The translations under genes and the position numbers were made by a program. From NCBI RefSeq assembly GCF_000091045.1, contig NC_006685.1, positions 70,001-100,000 of the forward strand: 30,000 nt of DNA. Direction: 5' to 3'. Positions within the stretch are counted from its first letter, which is position 1, and each line of letters opens with the position of its first letter. Source of the DNA: Cryptococcus deneoformans JEC21. Its lineage: Eukaryota; Basidiomycota; Tremellomycetes; Tremellales; Cryptococcaceae. This document shows positions 1 through 12,554 of the stretch, piece after piece. The notes below the pieces were generated by a model. The model saw only the letters and a program-made list of their open reading frames with translations, ran no database searches and was not told the origin of the DNA.

Positions 1-3000
1 TAATATTCTCTTGATAATTCCCAACCAAAGACGGCGTGAATGAGAAATTGTCAAACTGCTTGCGGCCGAAAGCGGATATAACACCATAGCGGCCAAGCCC
101 GAGTTTGAGATCACCAGAAGCTATAGATCCGGAGGTGCGAAGACGGAAAAGACCAATACAATCCGATTTGTTCTGGGTAAATCATTTCAGTGGACACTCG
201 TGATTATCAATGGCAAAAGCCACTCACGTGGATGACAATCGTCTTGCTCTTGACTTCACCCTTGTCACACGCGCCAAAATTAATCGAGCTCTGTTGCACT
301 TCAAGCACACTCCTTACACATGAACTTCTGATGATTAAATCCCTGATGGGCAGTTCGACACCCTCAAGCACTTCCATATCCTGATCTCCGCCCAGTTGCT
401 TTCTTGATCCCGGTCCGGGAGTGATGCCGGGACCCGATCTGGCAGAGTTCAGCAGCGACTTGTCGAACTCTAAAAGCTTGATAAAGATCCTAGAATCTGC
501 ACGCTTTGCGCGGGTGGAAATATGCGGCCGGATGGAAGAGTTGGGAGTCATAATGACTATCAAACTTCTCGATGCGCCAGGAGCGACCCTCAGGGTTTGA
601 GCGGGTATAAGCCTGTTATTTGCGATGAGATTCTGCAACTCCTTTCTCAAGGCAATTGTCCGTCGCACAAATGCCTCTTCTTCTTCTAGGGTCGTGTGAG
701 TCATTGAAGATTTCTTCGCATCGTGCTGTTCTATGGCAAGCAACAGCTGATCAGGAGTCATCTTCGACGGGTCTGTAGGTGCTGCCGGCGGGTTGTCAAG
801 TGGGGGCTCAATACGCTTGGCGGTCAACGCAGGCGACTTGAGACCACCATCTGTGACTTGAGGTAGAAGTCTGTTGATAAGTGCAAAAGACCCAAGATGG
901 GGCTTAGTCTTATCAGGGGTTTTTGGCGTGTGTTGACCCGTACCGGGCGCTGTTCTAGCTTGAGAGGGATGAGAGTGATGTTGAGTATGATGGTGTGAGT
1001 GCTCCTGAGCTTGTCTCCTTTTCTTTCCCTCTTTACCTACCGCGCCAGTTGCTTTTGCACCCGCCGCAAAGTCTAATTTAGGGACTTTAGGGTGCTGTCC
1101 CGAGAGTTTGGACTTGTCTTCAAGCTCGATAGACTCAAGGAGTTGGGTGCGCTTGGAGTGGGGGGAAGATCGATGGGCAGCAACAGGTGGACCAGACGCC
1201 AAATCAAGATACTCGTGAGGCTCAAGAAGACTTCGATCTTTGAAGACAACCGAGTTGCCATACAACTGTCATGGACGTCAGCTTAGTTACCAAGTATGAA
1301 AAGAGCACTCACTTGAACGGGTTTTCCTCTACTGCCCTTCTTCAGTGCCGTGGCCACACTTGCGGCAATACTGCCTTTCTTTCCCCCAATTTCCTCTCCG
1401 TTCTCCTCCTTGGCTCGACCACCGTTCTTCTCCCTTCCCTTCTTTGATTTTATACTCCCTCCGTTCGAGCTCTTTTCATTCAGCTCTTCCATGAATCTCT
1501 CTTTTAATTCTCCAGTACCGCCTGGCCTCTCACCTCCGTGAGATGACGATTGAGCTTCTTCAGCGTATTTGCCCGAAGCCAGAGCTTTCGCAGCCGAGGA
1601 GTCTTCAGCTTTGACAAAAAGCTCAATGTCTTCCGGTTGAGAAGCAGAAAGGTCAAGAACTAGAGGCGCTCGAGAGAGGTTTTCAATGTTGATGATACGA
1701 ACAGTTGGAGAGTTGATGACGACAGAGCCGAAATCGAGGAAATTGGACCCGGAAGGAGTGAGGATTCGGTATAGATGTGAATGGAGAGTGAGGTTGTACA
1801 CATCAACGTTACGAGACTTGATTTCTACCAGTTGATCTTGAAACTAAAGGTTAGACATAGAACCGGCTTCGACCAAGAATTTACAAACTCACCATTTGCG
1901 CGGTTTAGAAGATTTCTGATGAAGATTTGCTTCTCATATTTCTCATTTATCCTCCTCGGGAAAAACTCCATCTTTTCCTCTACTACCTCCTTGGGCGGTA
2001 TCACAATCACACTCTTATTCACGCTCAACACCTTGCTCATCGCAGCAATCTCCACCTTTGTCGAAAGCTCACTTAAATTCTCAATTTTTATCGTCGTCGA
2101 CTTGCTCGCACCAACTGTCACCTGACCAAAGTCCACAACGTTGCCCGATACTAGCCGGATAAGAGAAGTACAGGAAGACACTGTGGCCGAGATGGTTCGA
2201 CGAGTAGAGGTGTGGGTGGCGTGGGATGAGCGAAGGGAGGAAGGGATGGAGTCGAGATAGATTTTGAATGATGATTTCCTCAAGGTTCCTGCGATTTCAG
2301 GTGCGGCTGAAGGGCCGAGAGAAGCAGGACGGTGAAGGACGGATATTCTATACTCAGTCCCTGGACGCATAGTAATCTCCTCAATTTGGTTTGGGATAAC
2401 CTGCTGCTCTGTTGGAGCCGGAATTGTTGGAGACGCCATAACCCGAGGATGACTCCCTAACAAACTGAGTTGACCATCTTGTCCACCGCTACCTGTCCCA
2501 CCACCACCTCCTCCTCCTCCAAAGAACGGCGCTTCGACATCTTCCGATTCGGACTCGAACCCTTCGAGATGATATGGCCCTTGGTGGCTGGAAGATGTCC
2601 GAGAAGTGATCCTTGACAGAGGCCTCGAGCCACCAGACTGCGACATTTCCCTTTCTTTCCATTTCTCTGTATTCTCATTCCCTCCTTCGTCCTTCCCCTG
2701 TTCCAACGACGTTGAGTGGACATGAGGATGGTCTGCAGGATACGCCACCTCTCTCGTGGACGTCCTCGACAATCCCAACCCTTTTTCTTTGGCGGACGAG
2801 ATACCCATCGATCGTTCGATAGGCAAGTCCTCATCCACATCCTCTCCCGCCACTCCCGCAAGCCTAAAGACCACTTCCACGCCTTCACTCTTCCCAAATC
2901 GCACATCTAGCGTCCGATCTCCCACATTTCTCACACTAATTGTTTGCCTTGCCCAAACTTTATCTGTGATTTCACCAAAGTCGAGGGTAGGTCCTGAAAG

Positions 3001-4322
3001 AATTTTGAGCGAGTCATCCGCCGTAGTGGGGAGGATGGACCCTATAGCTTTGCAAGTAACGATATTACCCGCTTGGTTTGAGTTGGATAAGAGGAAAGAA
3101 AATTCAAAATCGTTGACGGGTGCTTTCGATCGGAGGGATAGACGGAGATGTCGGCTTGACAACGCAGGAAGAGGTACTGGCTGTGAAGAGTGATCCACCC
3201 CAAACACATTTTCAGAGTCTAAATCGCGCAGTTCGAACCAGACGCTATCTTTGTGCGGCGCACTGACCACGTGTGTTGTCCATACCAGTTCGATTTCAGA
3301 TCGATTGACGAGTAAGATATCCCGGTGGTACTTTTTACCCATAACATTCTCACTTCCAAAATCGACAACCAAATCACCAGAAGATTGTTGTGAACCAGTC
3401 ACAAGTCCTGATACAGGTTCGATAGGGCCTGCGGTAAACACTGAGCGACAGACTGTGGCAAAAAATGGAAGCGCGATGGACTGATGAGATGTTGCGGTGA
3501 TCGCTTGGATAGACACCGAGCCATGGACAGAAAATGCCCGGTGGATAGGTTCCGGCCTCTTTGCAACATGGGTTTCGCGTATATTCCCGGCGACACTCTG
3601 TAGACTCTGACCCGACTCGGTCGAATCACTCACGGATAAACCAACAGGCGACAATTCAAATGAATTTGTGCGAGAAAGGATCGGCTTGACCCGAGGGGTG
3701 TACCCTCCGTCATCAATTGTACCAGTAGGCGGAAGAGGGTTCAAAGGGAAAGGGGGGAGGGAGACGGTAGGTTGGAATGCGATGAATAGGGTGACAGTGG
3801 AAGAGGCGGGAATGGTTATTTGGAGAGAAGGTAAACCGGCATTGGTAGATAATGAAGATGTTGATGATGCGGAAGATGGAATGCCTGTACCATGTTAAAC
3901 CTGTGATATGGATTCTAGAGAAGAAAAAAATACTCACTCTTTTCATCATCCGAGGCCCAAAACAAAAGCTGCTTCAAATCACTCTCCACTTCTACTTCCA
4001 CCTCTTCCTCTGTAAGATTTCTCAATCCAAACGGCCTCACTTGCCGTTGACCACCATCCCCATCAAGATACGCCGCTTGCAGATGGATCCAACCGGAAGG
4101 TACATCGATAGTCTGAACAAGTTGACTCTGTTGTGGAAGAGCGAATTTTGATGTGGTGTTGCGGTGAGTGGAAGGTATGTGTAGGGGTTGAGATTGGGGT
4201 CGAGGTGGTGGGACGGAAGCTTCTCCTTCATCAGATGCTGGGGCGAGATACCCTTCTGCCATATTAACTAGCCCCTTGACACCTTCCATCACACTATCAA
4301 TACTTTCTGAGATATTGGGCAT
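1..4322 (-). CDS. Giant ASH/MSP-type Ig-like repeat protein (3' end outside window)
   Basis: I read five exons on the minus strand: 4322-3938, 3884-1893, 1836-1313, 1265-228 and 172 to the window edge, about 1370 residues so far with no stop. Introns are 47-58 nt and GT-AG; the phases join without a break. At least five segments carry the same signature, a hydrophobic-D/N-F-G followed by a beta-rich stretch ending in R/K-x-I-x-I-x-N: VVDFGSENV near residue 301, LDFGEITD near 430, VVDFGQVTV near 711, LDFGSVVI near 826 and INFGACDKG near 1292. This is the pattern of ASH/MSP Ig-like domains (ASPM, SPD-2, Hydin, TMEM131). A Gly run (about 584-591) and Ser/His/Lys-rich linkers look disordered. No signal peptide is evident. 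The start is the first ATG of an open exon that splices in phase. The role is unknown; a scaffold at spindle pole bodies or membranes is inference from the fold only. Confidence 0.72.
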
Positions 4323-5578
4323 CTCCCAGGCGCACGGTTTGTTTGATTGAATTGATAAGATAAGACAGGAATGAAGCGAGGAATTTGAACCAGAGACCTG
4401 GGGCCTACTGGTTATTAGTTATTCATGATCGGTGTGTCGCTTAGAGAGATGCGAATGGAGTGATGTTTGGTCGCCTCTCTTTCCGCTTGCGAGGGTGGTG
4501 GAACAACTGAAGTTCAGAGTATGAAGCTCTTCTCGAGGGTGGTGACACGGAGGTCCTTTGACGTGAAGTTCGGTCACACGAGCACTTGGATGGCTGCGAA
4601 GGACAAAGGAGAAGGATAGCCGAGTGATACTGCCTTCAGACACAGAGGTCGGATGGGATAGCTATAAACACTTGGGCAGAATGGCTGCTGGCCGGCGAGA
4701 ATATGGGTGTTGAAGTGAACAGTTAGTCACACGAGCTTGAAAATGAAGCTCTAGCTGCGCAATCGACGGTTGACGGTTGAGCGGCTGGACTGGCTTGGTG
4801 TCGAGGTATGATTGATGGCTGACGAAGCCTCGCTGCTTCTTGCTGAAGGTGGGATGTGTGGAAAGATGAGAAAGCAAACAATTATCCAAGTTACAAGCGA
4901 ATCTCTGAATCCAGATCACCATGCCTGCGCGGTCAGTTTCTTCTTTCCCCCGCTTTCGGTTTCGGCGGTCATAAGTCAACACATATTTATATATGGACCT
5001 CGGTGATAGTGTCATTCTGATCGTACTGACAATGCCATTCATATGAATGTATTTTTATGCACCCAGCTAGCTACGTTTACGCAGTAAATTCTGCCCGAAG
5101 CAAACCTAATGTACGATAAATTTCGTTGGGCCGCATCAAACTTGTTGGACACGAATGCCAACGTCAACAAATTGCTTCCGTCCGTCGACTGGTGTCTTTT
5201 TCATTCAGGACGGAGGAAGTAGTCGCCAAAAGCGGTCATGTCCGACTTCAACTGGTTCCATTGTAAATAAATAATCCCGTCCTCGTTGTTCCCGGTGCTT
5301 GTTATTAGTCAAAGATCGTCGTCAGTCTCTTAAGCACATCTTCCACTTTTTTGTTCCAATTCAGGCCATACATTAACATTATCTTACTAGCATCTGCTGT
5401 AGTCAAGCACGGCCAGGTGGTTCCCTGCAGATCCTCCTTTTATTCGCCTTTTTGACCGCCCGTTTCCACCAGAGAAGTGCGATCCAACGCGCCTTTACGC
5501 GTATCATTCACCTCCACATCGCGCATCCACCTGTTGTCAATACACTTTTGATCCCGCCCATCTTCTGAGTGCTACTCT
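4323..5578. other. Divergent intergenic region, no gene seen
   Basis: These 1.26 kb separate two divergently transcribed genes and should contain both promoters and leaders. Open frames here (for example on the minus strand at 4662-5042) lack family features, splice partners or coding character. The last 250 bp before 5579 are pyrimidine-rich, as is common for fungal leaders. Apart from the hairpin at 4388-4413 I see no further feature. Confidence 0.5.
4388..4413 (-). repeat. Short inverted repeat (hairpin) upstream of the ASH-type gene
   Basis: AACCAG at 4388-4393 and CTGGTT at 4408-4413 are perfect inverted copies. On the minus strand the inner arms AGGCC and GGTCT extend the stem with one G-U pair and one bulged base around a 3-nt loop. 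It lies 66-91 nt upstream of the ATG at 4322, so it may sit in the mRNA leader. Whether the RNA folds or has any function cannot be judged from one sequence. Confidence 0.35.
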
Positions 5579-8500
5579 ATGCCCCGAAAGGCCCTTCCTC
5601 CAGTGGCGGTAGCCCCCGTAGACGCTCTCCGCCCCCCTCCGCCCCCCTCTCCTATCGTACAGACACTCCGGAAAGACTGGCGATGGGCTGCCATTTCCCA
5701 GTTCATCGCGACCTTTTCTGATGCATTTGGTCTGCTTGATTGGGACATCGAAGTGGGTGTCCTGTAGTTCGTAGGTGAGATGTGTCATCGCTGATGTATC
5801 TGGGGTAGGTACTCGAAAAGGACTTTGATGGAGATGAGACCGCATTGATACCTACGCTTGTTGCAAAGCTACTCTTCGCTCTTACCTACAACCGCCAAAT
5901 CAAGTGAGTCAATGTGCCAAATGGTGTGCATGCGAATGGTTTGGGATGATGATCCTCATCTCTCATATGCTAATCATTGACCATTACAGCTCCGAAAACG
6001 CTTTTGAACAACTGCGCAAACAGTACCTCAAACGAGCTCCCGAAACGACTTTACTAGGTACAGTTGAAGAGCCTGTTGAATGGGCCGCCCTTGGTCTTTC
6101 CCAAAAGGTACTTAAAATCTCTTTTCTCCCAGACACACTACTCATTTGCCATTAAAGGTTGGGATTCTCCACCAACTATGTGAATGGCAGATGGACGATC
6201 CAGCCCGCTTCCGGGGTTTATTAAAGACGGAAGACGATGCCGTGTCTTGGGTACGTCCCTGGCCCTATTTTCTCCCTGTAATAACGCTCACCTTTCAACA
6301 CTCGCAGAGGATTGAACCTGTCGGCTGGGATAAATCAGGAAATATCTACTGGCTTTTCGACGACAACCGCCTGTGGATCCAACGTACACCACCCCTCCCT
6401 CCTGCACCTCCAAAGAAATCTTCGCTCAAGGCGAAACGAGCCCTCAAGCGCGCCCGCAACAATATCAATAACACTTCCAAATCTAACTCCAAATTCAAAG
6501 CGAAACCTGCCCCTAAACCAAAACCTAAAACCAAACCGTCCACATCTACACCTAGACCAAAAGGTCCTCCTGTAAAGAGAGAACCCACCCCTCCCCCTGA
6601 AGAAATCTCTGGTTCCCGTCGACGGGCCCCCGTTGCATTCTACGGTAACCCGACGCCTACAGCTCTAGCCCTGAAACGGGGCGCTGTCTTCCCTCCTGCT
6701 TCAGGAGGGACGCCCACCAATGGGAGGGCGACAAGGAGCAGCGCGAGGATTAGCGGGGTAAACGGCAATAGTACAGACCAGTCTACTGCTATCGGGGCGA
6801 CGCCGAGTAAAACCGCGAAGAAGACCCAGTTGCCGCTTGGCACGAGGGTTAGCAGGCGGTTGAGGAATGTGGATGATGAGTGGCAGCAAGTTCCGGATGA
6901 ATGGCTCGATGGTGCGAAAGAAGACCATGCAGACACTGAAGATGCAAGTGATGGAGAGAAGGAGGAGGAGGGAGATGACGATGAGAGCGAGCTTAGCGAC
7001 TTGACAGATGAGGAGGAACATGCTGCCGAGGTGGAAGCTGTCAAAGCCCGAGAAAGCCAGGAGAATGGGCAACCCAAAAAAAATCGTAGGAAAGCAGTCA
7101 AAGAGGAGGTGGAGGAGAAAGTAGAAGAAGTTGCAGACGCCGATTCGCCGCTCTCTGAACTTCCCGAACCCGATCCCGAGCCCATCGTCGAGCAAGATGA
7201 CGAGGAAGATGAGTATAACCCTGATGAAGACGTTGAGCAAGATGATGCGATGGATGTTGACGAGACCGAGCCTAAGCAGGAAGAGGAAGAGGACGATGCT
7301 GAAGAAGATGGTGAGGAGGAGGAAGATATCATCAAGGCCGCTATCAAAGAAGCAAACAACCTTCCCGAAGGGTTCATCGAATGGGAAACAGTGCGTATAC
7401 TTCCACCTCAAAACCCAGTCACTAAGTTTCTATAGGTCTGTGTCACCCTCTACGACTGGCGAACATTCCCTGAACAATTTGCCAAATCGAAACACCCCGA
7501 CGAGAAAGCGCTGTACAAACTCCTTCACGATCAAGTCGGTCCCACCATCATCGAGCAACTTACCGAAAAGGAGAAAGAACGCCTGAAGCAAGAAGCCTTC
7601 CTGAACCGTAAACGTTCGTCACGAATAGCCACCAAGGAGCTTGAGAAGGAAGAAGCTGTGCGTAGGGAGCAGGCGCAGCGTGAAATGGAGGAGAGGATGG
7701 AGCGGACGAGGAAGGAGGAAATGAGGAAGGCCAAGGAGGAAGCAGAAGCGCTAGCGAGAGAGAAGGCGAGGGAAGATAGATTAAAAGAAAGAGAGGAGAG
7801 GGCGCAAGCGCGAGAAGAAGCGGCCTTAAGAAAAGCGGAAGAAGAGCAAAAAGCGAAAGAGAAGGAAGAGAGGAGGAGAGAAAAGAGAAAGAGGAGAAGA
7901 GAAGGGGAAATCGTCAGTGATGATAGTGAAGATGAGAGCAGTCAAGCACCCAGCAGAAGGAGTAGGACCATGACGCCCAGTCATATGGGTGAAACCACCA
8001 ATCAAAAGAGTAAAGTGGGAGCGGGTAAAGCTGTTGCAGGTAATAGATGGGAGCTTGGATGTGAGGTATGCGGGATGCACGGTTGGAACATTGTAAGTTT
8101 TGTTACTGCAGCCTCAACAGCCAGACAGCGGACTGAGAACCAATAGGATGGAGACAAGGATCTCGTATCTTGCGATGAGTGCGGTAAATGGCAGCACGTA
8201 GAGTGTCTCGACAGGCTAGACCGCAGTCAAGGACGTGTCAGGAGGAATTGGAGTAAGGTGGACTTTACGGTGAGTACAATCGCTTTCGTTGCTACTGCGA
8301 TGAAGCTCACTCGATGTTCAATGCAGTGCAAGGAATGTCAACAGAGGGCGGCAAACAAGCGTCTTCGAATAGAGTCGCTCACGCACGCCAACAGTCGCCC
8401 GATACCCGTTATCCCTTCCCCTCTCGCCCCTCGCCCTACACCTCCTCACCCTTACCCTCACCCTCGCCCTCACTCTGCGCATCAGCAACAGCAAAGCCCG

Positions 8501-9085
8501 CCTTACCCCATTCTCCCTGGTTCAGCCCCCGGACCTCAACCACTCCTCAACCCTAGCCGTCCTCCACCCCCACCTCTTCAGGCGGGACAGTATTACCTTC
8601 CTTACCCTCCTGAATCTCGATCGCCCGCTCAACCTGCTGGATACGCCGTGTACTATCCCCCCGGTGACCCGCGACATGACACCACTGCCCCTCAGCCACA
8701 TCATCAGCATCAGCCGCACCAGGAGCGAAGGATTTCGGGACAAGGAAACAATCGACGAGCGTCGGCTGAAGGATATGCCCCCTCTCCGACAGGTGTCACG
8801 CCGGGATATGCCAGTCCTCATGTGCAGGCACACGCGTATCCGACCGCGCCCCAATATTCATCTCTTGCCCCTTCACCTTCATCTGGAGCAGCCTATCCGC
8901 CCACCGCGTACTCTCATCCGCAAATACAAACACAGGCCCCACGCCCTATACAAGTGCATCAAGCCCATCTGATGCCCTCTCATCTGCCCACCACTGCTAG
9001 ATACCCACACCAGCCTCAGATGCAGGCCGGTGCAGTCGGACATGTACCTCCAGATCCGAGATTGCAAGACACTCGTCAGCAGTAG
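5579..9085 (+). CDS. DDT/WHIM-type and PHD-finger chromatin protein (RSF1/CECR2-like)
   Basis: There are eight exons: 5579-5752, 5809-5903, 5990-6107, 6158-6250, 6308-7390, 7436-8092, 8147-8269 and 8327-9085, giving 1033 residues. All introns are GT-AG and in phase. Residues 20-185 follow the RSF1/CECR2 N-terminal order: a helical DDT-like block, then LHQLCEWQMDD and VGWDKSGNIYWLFDD, which match the WHIM pattern. Residues 185-520 are basic/proline-rich then strongly acidic. Residues 570-700 form a long charged Glu/Arg helix, probably coiled coil. A complete C4HC3 PHD finger lies at C730, C733, C749, C752, H757, C760, C782 and C785, built across three exons. The C-terminal 240 residues are Pro/His/Gln-rich and look disordered. 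By family knowledge such proteins are non-catalytic partners of ISWI remodellers and read histone tails. That this one binds ISWI is inference. The start is the first ATG of the DDT-coding exon. Confidence 0.82.
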
Positions 9086-9555
9086 AATAATAAAGCATAA
9101 ATGAGCTAGAAATAAGAGGCAGGGAGGTGGGAAAGAAAATAATTGTTGATATGTCACTACATAAAAAGGAAGGAAGAGATGGTTGAATACTTTTCTTTCT
9201 ATTATTATCGACGCTTGACATTTTCATCGTGGCTGTATGCACAATTTTTTGTTTGCAGAAACTGCCCGAACTTGATTCTCATTTTTAGGCACCACATTCC
9301 CCTGCACGCTCGATGCTGTTTGGAGTCATCGTCGTACGTTCAAAGCAGGGGTGAAGAAGTTGGGCTTTGAAAGGTTTCTTTCTCACTAACATCATCGTAT
9401 CCTTGGACAGAGCCGAATCAACGCACTGCGATACATGTACGTGATCCAGTAACCCTGAAATTATAGTTGCATAAGAAATATTTAAACAAGTTTTTTGGTT
9501 GATTGGCGACCATCTAAGATATCTACAGCTCTAAATTCCAAATTGATCTCCTTGC
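9086..9555. other. Convergent 3' intergenic region
   Basis: These 470 bp lie between two converging genes and probably hold both 3' UTRs. They are AT-rich. An AATAATAAAG stretch at about 9087 just after the stop of the PHD gene could act in 3' end formation. No coding sequence is supported. Confidence 0.45.
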
Positions 9556-11641
9556 TTACTTCCTCAACTTGTTATCAAACTTGGTGTGCATATCCTGGAG
9601 CTTAATGCGCTCATCATCCTGAAGATCATTTTCGTCCCTATCGGCAAGAGCCTCATAGATGGTCCACTCATGGTGGAGATGCGTAGGAACCCTGGCGAGA
9701 GGCGCACCGCCATTGGAATGAGGACCGGTGTACTCACCCGCCCTGCTCACGACTTTGCCCAGTCCGCCTTCTTGTTCAGCGGGCTGGACATCTTGCACTT
9801 CACTTTCAGGTCGGCTACCAACGGGATAGATAACCTCTTTGCCCTCCGCCCTAGCCTCCTCGTCTTCCTGCTTGGACTGAGCCATCCTAGCAGCCATGAT
9901 CATCGCCATCTGTCGCTCAGCATCGGCAGAGTACTTGCACTTGGCTCGAATAGCAGCACCGTATTTGTAGAACACCCAGGTGGCGGGAATACAAGCAAGT
10001 GACAGGAAGCCAGGCAGAGCAACACCCCAGTGAACTCCCATCTTGTCAAACATCTGGACAGTAAACAAGGGGAAAGCGGCACCGAAGAGAGATCGAAGTA
10101 CGGAGTTGGCAGCGAGGACGGAGGCGGCATAGATGGTGTAACTGTCGACGAGGTAACCCAAAATGGACAAGAAAACGACAATGATACCGCAACCGAAAGG
10201 CACACCGAAGATGATAGGAGCAATCCAGTGGATATCGGGACCATCAGTGGCAGCAGTACCGGCAAGACCGATGACAATGAGGACACCACCCCACATGGCG
10301 GGAGGAAGTCGGTCTTCCGGGTCAGCACGGCCGCCCTTTTTCTTCGCAACCTTGATATATTGAGGGTTGGAGATGAAGATGGAGAGAAGAACCGAAAGAA
10401 CGGTGCCGACGAGAACACCGAGGAAAGCGAGACCACCGACACCAGTGTTCCAGCCGTGGCCGCTCTGGAAAATGATGGGGTAGGCGGCGAAGAAGAGGTA
10501 GAGGATGCCGTAGATCAGGGCCTATTTGACGTCAGCGTGATACATTCTTACAATAAACTGTACTTACAGTGTAAAGACTGAGGATAGTAACAATGGGCTC
10601 GAGGAACAAGAATTTCCAAGGACGGATCAAGCTCATCCTGAACATGGAAGTGACGTTCAAAGGCTTCTTTGCGTCGGCTCGGAACCTGTAAACGTCGCCA
10701 GTGACCTGGCTCAATCGCTTGGCTCGAGCCCGAAGAATGACAGGAGCATAGGTTTCGCCACAGAAGACGATACCGATGATGAACAAAACACCACAGAAAA
10801 TGGTGAGGAAACCCTCAACCCATCGCCATCCAGAGGTGAGACCAAGGAAACCACCGGTGATAGGACCGAGAGAAGGTCCAAGGAAAGGAGCAGCGGAGAA
10901 GAAGGCCATACCAAGACCTCGCTGATTGGCGTCGAGGACATCAGAGATGGTGCCACCGGCATTGGCGAGCGGAGAAGAACCGAAGAAACCGGCAAGAAAA
11001 CGGAAGACAAGGAGAGCACCGACGTTAGGAGCACCGGCGGCGGCACCAGACCAGAGGGTAAGAAGGGCGTAAGACGCTATGTAAATGTACCGACGACCAA
11101 AGACCTCGGACAAAGGAGCCCAGAAAAGGGGACCGAATGCAAAACCGACGACGAAGAGAGAGATACCAGCAATAAGAAGTTCTCTGCTTGCGCCAAGCTC
11201 CTTTATAAGACTTTCGATACCTCCAGAATATGCGGAAGAACTGAATTAACGTGAGCATGTGCCCGTCCGCGTCGAAGCCGCAAGCTGACTCACCTCAAAG
11301 CGACAGCAAGAGTCATTGAGCTGACAATGAAAATCTGCAAAATTAGTCAGCTTCCTGCCTCACTGCCATACTGTTGCATATTTCAAACTTACGGTGAACC
11401 ACTTGTAGGTGCCTGGCCAACTTTGAGGATCCTCCTTGTCATTGGACAGCCAGTCGACGATATACGGGTCCTCATTTGTACCAGAGCCAGGGTACTTCTT
11501 CCCAATAATCTCTTCGAAAGGCGTCACATAAGGTCGCCAGGGGTATTTTTTGAGGGTGTAAGACGATAGAGGTTTGTCGTCGGCGGTGAACTTTGAGCGG
11601 GTGCGCCCATCAACTTGGGTGACGTCGCTGACGATAGACAT
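9556..11641 (-). CDS. DHA1-type MFS efflux transporter, copy A
   Basis: Four exons, 11641-11393, 11334-11294, 11240-10568 and 10521-9556, encode 642 residues. The protein has a hydrophilic N-terminus of about 75 residues, two groups of hydrophobic helices consistent with 12 membrane spans, and a charged cytosolic tail of about 150 residues. Hallmarks of fungal drug:H+ antiporters are visible: PLSEVFGRR (residues 139-147, motif A region after TM2) and LGPSLGPITGGFL (about 217-229, antiporter motif C in TM5). The family includes polyamine (TPO) and FLU1-type exporters at the plasma membrane. The substrate cannot be told from sequence. It is a close paralogue of the gene at 14908-16961, in the same orientation, with about 3.3 kb of transposon debris between them. 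Its second intron (11293-11241) is missing from the paralogue. Confidence 0.88.
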
Positions 11642-12554
11642 CTTGTAGGATTCTCCTTTGAAACAAACTCGGTTGGGCTGTTGATGTTTGTCGCCTGTGT
11701 GAGGCAGTAGTGTGTGCGGTCTGCTGGCTACACCACGCTTTACAAGATGAAATGAAATTCGAAGGTGTCGAGAGGTGTTCGTGGGACGTTAAGCGTAGGT
11801 GGCAAAGCCGAAAAACTTAGGTGAAGATGAAGAAGAAAGACAAAGAAGATAAGAAATGATGGTGTTATCAGTAATTGTGTTGCATGAGGACACGGTGCAT
11901 GCGGGAAAACTGCTTTGAGACCGAGCCCGGCAACTGGAAAAGCAAGCGGCCGGCGCCCGAACTGAATTGTTATTTTACGGTTGACTTTCTCGTTGGGCCG
12001 CGCCGACGAGAGAGTGAGGGAAGAGACTGCATGCATGCATTACAGTGGCCACTCTGCCCAGCCGAACGGATACCAGGCTGCCCAGCACCCCAGCATGTCA
12101 ATATCTGCCTGCTGTTCACCATCGCCACACGTCTCTCGACCACTGGCCTCAAGGGGCCAAGTGCATGTTATTTTTGCGATGCCGTAAAAAGATGTGACAA
12201 CGCACATGGAATCCGGATCAACGGCGGACCTAAAACGGTGGAGGGCGAGCCCTTACATCCCGCAAAAACCGGCAGGGCCTTCTCACACTGGGATTTTAAA
12301 ATAGCTTAATAAACGACGGACGGGCGCCGGCCGCGTGAATAAGGTTTAAATCATCTAGAAACTTATAGAATTTCTACGATCTCGGGGCCCGCCGATAAAG
12401 ATAAAGAAAATTCAAAAACTACTAGCACTCTACTGCTACCAAAAAAGTCATTCAATTTCAAACGGCCAAATTCGAAATCTTTCGAATTCTCTTGCTTCTG
12501 GCCTCCCGACGTCGCTTCCCAGGCCAAAGTAGCCTTACCGGTTCCGCTCGTTGA
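11642..12554. other. Promoter side of MFS copy A, no gene seen
   Basis: The region upstream of copy A should contain its promoter. A 435 bp plus-strand open frame at 11875-12309 has no recognisable domain, overlaps the expected promoter and shows no splice logic, so I do not call it. A 10-bp palindrome AGTGGCCACT lies at 12043-12052, preceded by TAC; pogo-like elements often begin TA-CAGT, but I found no matching inverted copy on the far side of the relic, so the transposon's left end is not fixed. Confidence 0.4.

Noticed and set aside
4381..4395. tRNA-like GGTTCAAATTC on the minus strand
   Set aside because: The flanking bases do not form a T stem and there is no D or anticodon arm upstream.
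6640..7411. Long minus-strand open frames opposite the PHD gene
   Set aside because: They are the Ser/Leu-rich mirror of the acidic Glu/Asp codons of the plus-strand protein, which has splice and domain support.
12036..12052. TA-CAGTGGCCACT as left terminal repeat of the pogo relic
   Set aside because: I could not find an inverted copy to the right of the transposase, and the core is its own palindrome.
11875..12309. Plus-strand open frame of 144 codons
   Set aside because: No domain, mixed cysteine-rich composition, no splice partners, and it lies in the expected promoter of the transporter.
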